Below, in pieces: positions 35,214 to 46,188 of a DNA stretch of 64,000 nt. The first letter of the stretch is position 1. Each line of letters begins with the position of its first letter. The DNA lies in the NCBI GenBank assembly GCA_021234155.1, contig JAJEKV010000017.1, positions 18,364,372-18,428,371 on the forward strand, written 5' to 3'. Origin of the DNA: Isoetes taiwanensis (taxonomy: Eukaryota > Streptophyta > Lycopodiopsida > Isoetales > Isoetaceae). The translations under genes were made by a program, and so were the position numbers. The notes under the pieces are model-generated. The model saw nothing but the letters and a program-made list of their open reading frames with translations. It searched no databases and was not told where the DNA came from.

Positions 35214-36079
35214 TTTATATTGTATTGATTGTTTCCGGCCTCATCACTTTATCTCATCGTTGACTGCTTGTTTTTTTATAGATGCCAATGTACGATGTAT
35301 ACCAGAGATGACCCGCTAGGCTCTTTTAGCAAAACATGATGCAGAGTTCAGGATTAGATGAGATCTGATGGGCAAGACATGATATAGAGATCAAATGCAG
35401 ATGACAAAGAAACCTAGGTATGCTTCCACGATTTAGACATACATAATTTAATGAAGGGTATATTTTCATCTTTATGTACTGTGTCACTACCTGTCGTTAG
35501 ATACTCCATACCCAATGGCACAATAACTTAGTGCAAAACCTCATTTTCATGGTTGAAGTTTGTCTATTCTTATAAGTTCTACCTAGGTGTTTGCAGCCAG
35601 AGGCACAATGCGAATATTGTTTTTATCCTGAGTTCTAGCTTAGTGTTGTATAAATAATATACCAAAGGATGTGCCTAATGCGTTTTAGCTTGCAATCAGA
35701 TTATTATTTATAAAGACATCTTAATGCTATCTGTATTTTTTGCATGTGCTTTTGCAGCATATTTTTTCGTTTCATTTGAACTTTTTCCACATAATTTCTT
35801 GCAAGGATTCCATTACCAATTCGTTCCGTCTTCCAATACAAAGTAGAGCTCTTGCAAATGCGTTTGGCTATCTTCACTTATAACAAACATTTCTGGATAT
35901 TATATGATAATATCAAGCTTGGTGTGGACTCTCATAGTGATCTTGAAGAATCTACAATGGTACTGCATCCTTTTTTATTCCGAGCATTTCCTTTTTTTTT
36001 TAAATAGACAAGGTTATATGTTGAATAAGGGAACAAAGTCATTTAAGACAAGAAAGCACTTAGAGGTGCATGTAGATAT
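35214..36079. other. Intergenic stretch; possible 3' UTR of the small gene
   Basis: No coding region recognised. TTTTTTATAG at about 35271-35280 could be a splice acceptor for an untranslated exon, but this is not supported otherwise. Confidence 0.35.
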
Positions 36080-39000
36080 GCAAGAAAGACATAAATTTAC
36101 CTTCCAAGGAGAAGAGTGTTTGTTGATTGTTTCCATATGGCCTCTCTTCAATGAGTGCACCGGGAAACGAGGACACGGAGGAATTGCGTGTTATTACCAG
36201 ACAGCCTTGGCCCAATCGGGTCTCCCCGGTGGCGCATGACACAACAACAAATACACGGTAATGAAAGTGCGAAACGGCGATGATGACCCTCTCTTTGTGG
36301 CGGCTTGCTACTTCCCACATGCTGAGAGCAACTTTTACCACACGCACTTGGATGTGGACAGGCAGGAGCCCTATGTCGATCTATATGATGACATACAGCA
36401 GTACAGACAATTGGGCAAGGTCATGTTGCTTGGAGATTTCAATGCGCGCACAGGGGCAGAGCAGATCCCAAAATTCACACCTCTAGCCGAGGATGTGTTG
36501 CAAATGGACCCCCGCAGAGATGGTTTGGCCAAGGGCGCCGATGACGGCCGGTGACACGCGGTATGGCCGGGCAAACCTCGCTGTTCGGGCGATATCTTTG
36601 ACCCGTCATTTGCAATGGTCGGCATGCGGTGGCGCCCCTCCACCGCTTCACTTGTAGACGGGGAGAACCAGGGGCGCACCGTGTGTGGTGGATTACGTGC
36701 TAGCGACGAGCAATGCCTACACTTGATCACTTTCGCCGTTGTTCGGGACGAAGTTGTCGGACGAGGAAGTAGACTCAGACCATCAGCCCCTGTTTTGCAG
36801 ATAGATTGGCGAGCCAACCGAAAGCACCCATTGCCCCAACACCCGCGGTACCACGGTTTGCGCCCGGACTATGATCATCGCGGCGGTCTATGCGAGGATG
36901 CTTGAGCATGAGTCTGCCGGGAGTCTTGCAACTCCCCACACTTCAACAGCCAGACGGCCCACCGAACCACCTCCTTTCCGAGGGTAGGGGACGATGCTTT
37001 GGGAGAGACCGCCTCGACGGTCCCGCGGGGCTGCAACCACCTTCCCCGGCAATCACCGGGTTCGATGATCGAATGCCGGAGTTGAAACGATGGCTCCGCC
37101 AAGTCTTTGGACCCCACCATTCACCCGCAGGCCGCCCGTCCAATACCGCTCCTTCCTCAAGACCAAGAAAGCCCGGTACCTTGTGGAGCACCAGCAGAAT
37201 GATGTCCGGTCTTCTAGACCGCCACCCTAGGGCCTTCGGAGAAAGGTCTTGAGTAAGCCCGCATGCACGACCCACGGGAAATATTACCCCTAACAATGGG
37301 TGAGATACTTTGCGGCGGTATGTATGACCCAATGGGAAGCCGGGCACCATTACCTCCCATGAGCCTAGCACCGGGTCATTACCGAAGGGGATGTCATAAT
37401 GGGCACTGCAACCTGCTAATCGGGGAAGGCATCAGATTTAGATGGTATGCGGTGAGCTTCTCAAGTGGGCGGGCCCCCAATGGTGCCGGGTTCTCAAAGA
37501 CTCTTCAACGGGGGCATTGCAAGAAGGCTTCCCCCGCGACCGACTACCGGTAGAGTTGTGCCCATATACAAAGCGGGGACCCCCACCCCCAAACAACTAT
37601 CGCACCATTATGGTGGAGCTCGTCTTTGCCAAGTTGCTTGCCGGGATTCTTGAGCTGGCGATTGACACTTTGGGCGAGGATGGAGAAGTCTTGGGCTCGA
37701 CGCAGCAGGCTTCCGCCCGGCATTCTACTATTGACCATATCTTCACTCTGCGAACACTCATAGAGGATAGCCTAATCGGCCTTGAACCCATCTTGTTGCT
37801 TTGTGGATTTCGCAAAGGCTTTTGACCGCGATGCCTTGGGATAAGTTGTGGGACAGATTGAGACGACTAGGGACCCCGCACGACTTGCGTAATGCTATAT
37901 CTGAGACTATCTGAGGCTTGCTCCGGTCATCTCACACCGCCGGGGAGCCCGTTGTTAGTAGCATTGGGGTGTGCCCGGGGCTGCCCTCTATCCCCGACGC
38001 TCTTGCTTGTACATTGACCAGCTAGAAGAATGGCTAGCCGAGCACGACGGGAGGCGCCAGTTGATGCACCACATAATCCGGCAACTCATATATGCTGATG
38101 ATGTTGACCTGCCGCATATACCCCCCGAGGACATGCAACGCCACCGGATGCTTTGGACACTTTCTCGCCAATTCACCGACATGAGAGTTAACTTGGCCAA
38201 GACAAGGGTGTCTTCTTGGTCCCATCATCCCGCACCCACGTCTTCCCTCATTCACTTACCGTAGGGTGTAGTGGAGGTGGCTCGATCTTATAAGTATTTG
38301 GGCATTGAGTTTTCTACTACCACACACCGGGATGCATCCATCGTTACGGTCACCGCAGTTGGAAAGCCCCAGATGCAATGCAAAACAACAATCCACAAGG
38401 CGTAGTCATGCATGGGGTCACCAGCACACTTGTTCGAGGGCCTTGGTTGAACCGTCCCTCCTCTATGGGGCGTATGTGGGGGGGCCGCTGATATCCCTCA
38501 CCACTTGGAACGATCTAGAGCGGTGTACGTATAGGCTTTCTTGGCCCCGGCACCGGGAGTGAAATCCACGGTCCCATATCGATCTTGCTCCAAGAGACGG
38601 GCTTCCTTCCTTTACGAGGGCTGCGCTACTGAACGTCCACATTATTTACCGCTGCCCAACCTTGCTTTGGCAAGGGCGATGGGCCCGCAGTGACTCAAAG
38701 CTTCTTTGGAAAGACAAGCAAGCCCGGTGGTTCTCGCTATGGAATGTGCGAGGCAATACGATGTGGACCAAGTGCATACACCGGCGAACGCTACCTTTGA
38801 AGCGTGCACTTTGGATGCTTGCTTCATGGCCAAGCTTTGGGATGCAGGCCCCGTCACATGTCAAGGTGGCAAATTATCGACAGCAGGTTATCCCATGCTC
38901 ACGAGGGGCCCACACCACTACCCGCGCGCACCCATCTACCCATGAAAAAGCGCAGGGTGATTGCTTCCATTCGCGACAGTGCACACCACCTCCGCATTGA

Positions 39001-39465
39001 GACGGGGGAGATGGATTCGGGGCCGCGTGAGGACAAAGTCCGGCTGCCGGGCCAACAGCGAGCCATTGAGGATGAAAGTCACGCCCTCCGTGCCCGTCCG
39101 TGACGAGCATATCCGGGCTCGGTATGCTCGGTTAGTTGTGCCCCATCAGCCCTTGCATGAGCTACGAGCACACGCCTCAGAGGCTTGTTGGGATCGTATC
39201 TCCGGAGGTAATGGATACGGGACTCGCTTATGCCCCCTCGTCCGACATTAACCTCGGTTGTATTTGTGATTATGTATATAATCATGGCGATATATCGGCA
39301 TCCTTATTGCTACTAAGGTTTTTCCCCCGAAAACCCTTCGGGGCGGGGGTTTTTTAATCCTGGTAGTAATACGCCTGCTGCTCTCTCTTTGTACTTGGGT
39401 CCCATAGGCCAGTTGGTCTCCGTGGACGATAAAATCATATTCTATTCTATTCTATTCTTATTTAT
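36080..39465 (+). mobile_element. Microsatellite-tailed LINE, broken copy (copy 3)
   Basis: Endonuclease pieces: KRGHGGIACYYQ (about 36170), FVAACYFPHAESNFY (36294) and LLGDFNARTG (36425). RT pieces: NYRTIMVELVFAKLLAGILE (about 37592), STIDHIFTLRTLIEDS (37728), a damaged VDFAKAFD (37803), GCPLSP remains (37978), and an intact LIYADDVDL (38088). The 3' UTR has a hairpin at 39325-39343. The end reads CATAGGCC-AGTT-GGTCTCCGT then (TTCTA)n. It is in dozens of frame pieces and unusually GC-rich. The protein matches the intact copy at 46-49 kb. The C-terminal zinc knuckle cannot be read clearly. Confidence 0.88.
39325..39343 (+). other. Conserved 3' UTR hairpin of the LINE family
   Basis: The stem is CCCCGAA / TTCGGGG with a 5 nt loop. 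In copy 5 (30333-30351) the equivalent stem is CCTTGA / TCAAGG. The two C-G pairs have become T-A pairs on both sides, so pairing is kept. The flanking GGTTTTTCCC and GGGTTTTTT are shared. Confidence 0.65.
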
Positions 39466-40403
39466 TGTTCTATATATTGAATATAATCACATCTGCTGCA
39501 GCAACCTTCAACATCTTGATGGTTACCAATTGTTTATCAACTCTTTACTTTGAAATCAATTGGATTAGTTTCTTCATGTGAATGCAGGTTAGTTCTACAG
39601 TATGTTGACTTTGAATAGGCATTATCTTCTTACTATTTGCTTAATATTGTTAGTTATCAATATGAGAAATTTTATCTAACTAAGTTTTCTAGATGAGCTT
39701 TATAGTTTAGTTCTATATTGTGGTAGATGTGTGCTCTATAGTAATACCTTGGACAATTATACTATTTATAGAAGTGCCTACTGAAGTCCCTTCAGATAAG
39801 ACAATATAGCCCATTGTCCATAACGCTTCCAGAACATTATACTTATGTGATTAGCATTCGTATTGTTAGGTCTTCTTTGCACACATACTACACTTCAAGC
39901 AAACTTCAAGCCTCATAACATGTATAGGTCTACTCTTATTTCCTTTGTATAGATCATAGGATGCCATTTCATTTGTTCTCAATGTGTTTTAATAGAGCAA
40001 TGCATGAATCATGCAGGGGATCGAATATAAGCGTGATTGGAAACAAATAATCTCGAGAAAACATGCACATGCACAGTGTAAATTCCTAATGCCTTAGCTC
40101 CTTTTGTATTTGAGATCATGGAATGAACGTATCTTATGCCCTGTAGATCGTCCCTCTTAAAATCTCCATATTTGAAAATACCATTTGATGGCTGGCTTTG
40201 CAGCAAATGCCCTGTACAAAAGTTCTCTCATGACATTTCTTCCAAGGCCGTAATTATGTAAAAGCCTTGATGCATTAAGCATGCCCATGCCATATTGTGG
40301 TTTCTTTCTTTAGGTATCGGTTGTGCTAGGAATCCAAAGACGAAGCTGGTAACAATTGCTTTAGCTCCTTGCCAAATGTTGAATAAGGAAGCCCTGGCTT
40401 ATA
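39466..40403. other. Intergenic stretch, nothing recognised
   Basis: AT-rich, with short open frames only. No transposon ends seen after the LINE tail. Confidence 0.5.
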
Positions 40404-40586
40404 ATGGCAGCTTGGATACTGATCTATGCATCGAAAGAGCTCAAGATTGTATTGCCAGTTTTAAAGGAAAGATGCAAAGAATTTGGAACGTGTAGATGGC
40501 CACATAAGAAGCTCAAACGTCTTCCATTCAGAAAACCCATGTATTTAGTTCTTTATTTATTCTTTGTTCTATTCTTAATAGTTTAA
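40404..40586 (+). pseudogene. Orphan RWP-RK domain fragment
   Basis: The frame contains ASKELKIVLPVLKERCKEFG followed by TCRWPHKKLKRLPF (about 40427-40529). RWP-RK transcription factors (NIN-like and RKD proteins of plants) share the pattern of a helix with KEL, then VLK.RCR..G, then RWP.RK. Here the signature is RWPHKK. Only the core of the domain is present. The frame starts and stops close by, the N-terminal part of the domain is not found upstream in any frame, and a hydrophobic tail follows. I read it as a stranded exon or pseudogene piece; a spliced gene with unseen exons is possible. Confidence 0.55.
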
Positions 40587-41159
40587 TGTGGGTCTGACAA
40601 GATGCAAATGGTCTGTTAAATACTAGGTTGTAAAGATGGTGTCTGTTCACTCTTTTATATTCTTCAAAAAATACAGACATGCATATCATCTTATTTACAG
40701 TGCTTACAACATAATTAACTCTGTCTATCAATTCTTTTTTCTCACGGATCAATCTATATATTATGAGCAAAAGCCCTCATGTTTTCACTGATTTTTCATT
40801 ACATCTATAACAGGAATTTGCTAACATTCAGACAGTGGAGAAGCTAGAAAACCAAGTACATGGAATAACCAAAACGTTCAGACAAGCGATGTTCAAAACA
40901 AATTAAAGAAAAAAGGCCATAGACAAACTGGAGAGGTACACAGATAGAGATATATAAAACCAAAATCACCACATGCACGTCCGATCTTTTGTTGTTTCGC
41001 TTTATTGGATCTTCTGTTGTTTATTCTTCATGATATTTCTCCTCTAGATGTTCATGAAGAGTTCTATGGTAATTAGAGGCGTCTTAAAAGTGGTTGCCTG
41101 CACAGCATAGTGTCACCATATTTTATGTTCTATTTTATATTTTCCCGTAAATCTCTACT

Positions 41160-42041
41160 ATTTTTTTTTTTTGAAGAACTATGTCATCAATATATTAAAA
41201 GAATGGTAATGTTACAAAACAAGTGAGGAGGAAGGAGAACTGCCCCAAAGAGACAGGGATACCTCGACACTCCACAACAAACTCACAGAAAAACTGCAAC
41301 TCTACTGCTGTACAAACCGACCATCACCATCTACAACACCCAAGAAGTCTCGCCAAATGGCAAACTTCCGCTCTACTAATCCCGGAACACCGTAAAGCTT
41401 TGAAATAGCTTGTACCGAAGTCGAGGAATCGAGAGGTCGCAGGTCGCTGAATCCCCGAAGATCCACAACCGCCGCCGCCTTCCAAATCAACCACACCAAC
41501 CAAGCCACGCGACAGATGCAAGGCTTGCGCCGCAAGAGCGCCAAGCACCGAGATACACATGAAGCAAAGAATCTGCTGGCTAGTCAATCTCACCAAACAG
41601 AGCCCCAACCCAATCCCGTGCAGCCCGCAAGTGAGGGCATAAAACCGCATAATGCTCCACGGTCTCAATGATGAAGGCCACAACAAGGGCGTAGAGGGCT
41701 CACACCCGCCTAAACCCGACTCACAAGGGCATTCACCCCGATACATACAAATTGCACCACCCGCCACGTAGCACCCTAACCTTCGGGGGGGAAGTGAGCT
41801 CCATGTCCATGTCCAAACCGAAAGCCCATCGAGAACCCTAAGCTGCAGAGACCACTTGCCCTGGGCGGGCAGTCATGAATAGCCAAAGACCCTGAAGAAG
41901 ACCGCACAAAGCAAGAAGACACAACATCCGGATGAACCTTCCAAACCTGCACCACCACATCATCCTGAGAGATTATAGGTATGTGTAGTGGAATACTCCC
42001 CGCCACGCATTCCCAGATAGCCCGGTCAAGATGATCCCTAA
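41160..42041 (-). mobile_element. 5'-truncated L1 3' end
   Basis: On the minus strand, CICRVAWLVWLIWK (about 41510) through FLGVVDGDGRFVQQ and a stop at 41302 match the C-terminus of the full L1 at 29.6-29.8 kb (LCRAWLLWLIWK ... IVDHDGRFIS). The upstream zinc-knuckle part is in other frames (41324-42006). A T-run at 41160-41172 on the plus strand is the poly-A tail. The left limit near 42041 is set by loss of coding-like sequence; no target duplication is clear. Confidence 0.8.
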
Positions 42042-44016
42042 GATAATTTATATGGTATTTAATTTAAAATGCCTTTTATAGGTTCAAAGCATTCATTATG
42101 CTTGGGATTTCTGATCTTAAAATATGGTTTGCCATTTCAGTTCTTTGAAAAATGTCAGTATTGCTAAACTAGCTCTTATTGCCCCAACATTGCAGGTTGC
42201 ATTTACAGTGAACAACTCTAGGAGCACATATTGCTCCACTATCAGGAAGTGCACAACTAAAAGAGAGATGCAAAGACTGCATTTACAGGTCTAACAGTCT
42301 ACAAGTAGAATATAGTGATGGTTTTATGGAGCGACCTCGCATTAAAGGAAGGCAAATCATTATCTGAGGTCGTCAATCAAGCCCCAGTGGTTATACTAAT
42401 GGCACTTCGTGTCACTAAGTTCTTAGGTTTGTATACAAGTTATTATCATTTCTTTTGTGAGAATAGAAATTTACTTCAAACTTATATTTAATAGGAGTAT
42501 CATTATCTCCAACAAGTGATGCAATGATATAGATCAATCCGAGTAATTCTACACCTGAACGATTTTGTTCCTGGTAAGTATTCACATAGTAAACGATTGT
42601 TGCCTTAAGAGAAACTATGTGCTAAAACTGAATTTCCTGATCACCAGCAAGTAATGAATCTAAATTTCCATAATAATGTCTTATCAATGGCATCAGAATA
42701 TTGGATGATCAAATATGTAGAGGATTTTATGGAGATAAAAACCAAACCAGCCGAGATACAAATCAAGCAACTAAACCAAGAGGTGAAACATAACAGCATT
42801 GGGTAATAATAATGTCTTAGTAGTGACATAATAGGATGCTATGGAGATGCAAACCAAACCAAGCCAAAGAGCTGATCATATCCAGATAAAGGATGCAACT
42901 TTAACAACATCATTTTCGTTGGTAATGCCCTTGGGTATGTTCAAGGCACCAAGGTTTGGGATTGTAAGCACTATGTTCAAGGCGCTAAGGTTTGGAGTTG
43001 TAAGCAAATTATAAGAGTATGGCAAGGTGAACTTGCTCACTTTCAATCGATAGAGATGGGCATTCTTGTACGAGCCACCTACAATTTGATATCTACGGCA
43101 TGATTTTGAAAAAAAATTATAATGGTCAAAAAATTATAACGGTCCTATAAATTTCACACCCCCTCGTCTAAATTAACACATCAACAAGATTAGGTTGTAT
43201 ACATGTATAAGCGACATGACGTAAATGAGATTTACCTTCGATACTACTACTAGATAGTTAGCTGGGTTAGTTTATCCTATCTGGCATGAGTCCTACTCTC
43301 CATTTCTCTCTTGTCAGCCTGTGTGCATCTCTTCTCTCTCCATTTTGAAGCATCAAGACCTATGTTTTGTGTTTCCCCTAGCCATAGCTCCAAAAGCTAG
43401 AGCATCTCTTCCCTTTAGCCGTGGTTCCAAAAGCTAGAGCATCCCTTCCCTCTCCGTTTTGAAGCGTCACATTTTGTGTTTTCCCCTTCATCCCTGGCTC
43501 CAAAAGCTAGGGCCATCAACCTCGACACAAGACTTGTTGCTCAAATTTTGATGTACTAAGAGCTTCGGGTGTTGCACCATAGGTGTTGCACCATAGCTGG
43601 AAAGAGAGGCGGCCAAAGCATTTGCAACCTACCTTATTTGCAAAAGGGGGGGAAGGGGGCAGGGAGGGAGGGGGATGGGGAGTGACTGCATCTCTATCTC
43701 CATTTCGGTGGCAAGGGCAAGGAGAAAGAGGAGAAAAAATGCAGGTAGAGGAAAAAAAAACTTTGCACGATGTTTTGGTCATTTTTTGTATTCCAATTCT
43801 ATAGTTTTGTATTTTTCCAATGGTCTAATGAATTTGGGTCTAGATTTTTTCTTTTTTTAGTAAGTACCATACATACTTTACGTACTAGTACGTTTAGTAT
43901 GGTATGAATTAAACAAGAGCACAATTTGACTTGTCAACTTATAGGTATAGTACATATAGTACTGCGAGGAAGGTACAGGACGTATGGAAATGTAAAATAT
44001 GTATACGTAAACAACA
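42042..44016. other. Intergenic stretch with minor repeats
   Basis: No gene recognised. TTCCAAAAGCTAGAGCATC-type phrases recur three times at 43388-43515, and CAAGGC(A/G)C(C/T)AAGGTTTGG occurs twice at about 42940 and 42978. A G-rich patch lies at 43640-43690. Open frames here are low-complexity. Confidence 0.5.
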
Positions 44017-44256
44017 GTGGACCAAATTCAGGTTAACATGCCTCCACTTCTACTTGGTGATTCTGCCTATGCTAGCAGACCATTCCCTCTCAAAGTCTTT
44101 GCACAAACTCATGGCTCTTATGGTAAGTTTAACAAAAGGATTTGCAGGGGTAGAGTTTGTATGGAAAATAGATTTGGGATTGTTAAGGAGAAGTTCAACA
44201 TTCTAAAGCATTTGCCTGTCCATGTTGGAAAAGCCTCCAAGATCATATATGCATAA
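44017..44256 (+). pseudogene. PIF/Harbinger transposase remnant (DDE nuclease C-terminal part)
   Basis: Translation includes PPLLLGDSAYASRPFPLKVF, then NKRICRGRVCMENRFGIVKE and KFNILKHLP. Harbinger DDE nucleases show GD.AYPL..wlmtPf around the second catalytic Asp and then R..VEnaFG.lK.RF..L. That pattern is met here, with the third acidic residue in the MENRFG block. The rest of the nuclease and the Myb-like partner gene are not found, so the fragment is dead. It is not clearly linked to the Harbinger element at 34.4-35.2 kb. Confidence 0.75.
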
Positions 44257-44879
44257 TACAAGTATTTAAGTGGTAGAACATGCCAAACTAAGCCTTATTG
44301 AAGTCAGCGCAATGGATATTGAGTTACATTGACTTGAAATACATTAAAGAAAAGGTCAATACAGGTCAAATTTTGAAACTGTGGAGTCTCAACTAAATTA
44401 AGGAAATGGACAGAAATAAACTCGAGTACTTGAACAAAAGGTCACTCTTATTCAAACTTGCAAGTAAGTGTATTACATCTTGAACTGTAGTACATCAAAT
44501 CAAACTGGCCTACTTTCTCGACCTACTATAGGAAACCTAATAACTATACTTCAAAATGAAAAGAAATTCATAGCAACTGCATGATGAGTGAAACAAAGTA
44601 TGATCTATATTTGCAAAATGAAACATTTTTAGAAAAGTACAAAACCTGTAAAGAACAAAACAATAACAAGTCTGAAACATAAGATGACAACTTTATTACA
44701 AAAAAGCCATTTCATTTCTTAAAAACTCGGTTACATATGAGAGGGAAAGCCTTCTCGAAACGAAAACTTGGTATGCATGCTATTTTTACTTAAAAGATGT
44801 ACAGAAAATAAGAAATGAAAAATAAATGCTTGGCATGGAGGCTTTTCTAGAATATCTCTAAAAGGGGCTGTCGCTCGAG

Positions 44880-45390
44880 TTAGGCACAAAGCTCGCATGT
44901 TTGAGTGACGGTCCTGATTTCATACAAATTCCATTTTTCATAGTGCATCATATAAACACATTCAACATGAACTTTCTGCTTTAAGGATGCAGTTTCAGCC
45001 CAAGCTTTTATCTCAGGTTCCATGTCAACTCCCATCTCCAAAAAGGTCATCACAACATGCTGCATGAAAGAACAATGAACTACTTTGTGGCTAATAATGT
45101 CAACACTATCATTCTCGACTTCAGGGCGAAGAGTCCTGGCTCTTATGATCTGACATGCTGGCAGGCTCGGACATGCTTGATGAAGAAGATTCTTCTATAA
45201 TTTCTTCACCGGAACTAGAAGATTCATAAGAGTAATAATCCTCTTCAGAACTAGAGGAACCACTATGGGAATAACAATCAAGAGGGTTAGAATACTCCTC
45301 CCTAGTGTCAGTATTCCGCCAAAGACGATCTTCGGTTTGGAGAGCAAGACGAGGGCTTAGCAAATATCTGGAACGTGATCTTTGAGTCAT
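44880..45390 (-). other. Unidentified coding-like region with two overlapping frames
   Basis: One minus-strand frame (45390 to 45121) starts MTQRSRSRYLLSPRLALQ and turns into a serine/glutamate-rich acidic tail. A second frame is open from about 45180 to a stop at 44880 and reads TLRPEVENDSVDIISHKV, then FMQHVVMTFLEMGVDMEPEI and WAETASLKQKVHVECVYM. The second looks like ordinary protein, but no family is recognised. It could be the last exon of a gene, the partner gene of the nearby Harbinger remnant, or chance. Confidence 0.3.
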
Positions 45391-45789
45391 TTTTTTAATG
45401 GCTTGTGCCTTGAATGGGATTTAAATTGGTTGCTTGAAGGTATTGACGTGACTGGCCACTAATAATAATACTAGGAAATCTATACCATTATACTAGTGTC
45501 CTTTCTCTGAATAGAGGCAATTCCAATCATTCAATATTAAGACAGAGAAAATTGAGACAGTTTCAAAGAATTCTTTTGCTCGAAAAACTGGAAAGTGAAA
45601 AACATACTTCTACTCTTTGTTCTTGGCTGTAAATTTTGCAATCTCAACAATATGTCCTTGGTCATCTGGCATCTGGCGTATGCTCTGAGTCATTGCAGCC
45701 ATGGACTCAGCAATCTTCAGACTGTTGATAGATCTCATGATCTCCAATTCCCTTACTAACTCAATTTCCTGTGCAGACCTCCTAATTGG

Positions 45790-46188
45790 AGACGTATGTG
45801 GACTTGGGCTTGGGATAAACTACTCCATCCTAAGGAGGCGGTGCTTTGGTGGCAGATTCTTCACAGATGCCCTCGTGTGAATGTGGTTGTCCACAGATTT
45901 GATCCTCCTCGAGTGTCAGCACTCTACCCACTGTGCAAGCAAAGGGACGAGACCATTGAGCATTGTTTCTTTTTATGTGTTCATCTCCAGCCTGTTTGGT
46001 CTTGGCTGCTTTCTCTTTTTCATGTGACATTGACAAGTCAGCAAGTGCTTCTGGCTATTTATCTGGATGCATGGAATAAGTTGCGGAGCCAAGCATTTCG
46101 TTTGGCATCAGGATGGTTGTTGTGGTCCATCTGGAAGCGCAGAAGACTGTGTATCTTTCAGGGTTTGGATATTCCTCCTGCGTTGGAA
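45790..46188 (+). mobile_element. L1 3' fragment, left part (interrupted)
   Basis: MWTWAWDKLLHPKEAVLWWQ, a zinc-knuckle with its first Cys changed (LYPLCKQRDETIEHCFFLC) and WLLWSIWKRRRLCIFQ match ORF2 of the full L1 (MWKWAWNTLPPPK, CPLCGRRRETIEHCFVLC, WLLWLIWKRRRAKVFQ). It ends at GAA (46186-46188), where another LINE is inserted. The remainder is at 49397-49630. Confidence 0.88.

Noticed and set aside
36615-37371. Overlapping GC-rich frames on both strands in the 36.6-37.4 kb region
   Set aside because: They are frames within the damaged LINE (copy 3), between its endonuclease and RT parts, not separate genes.
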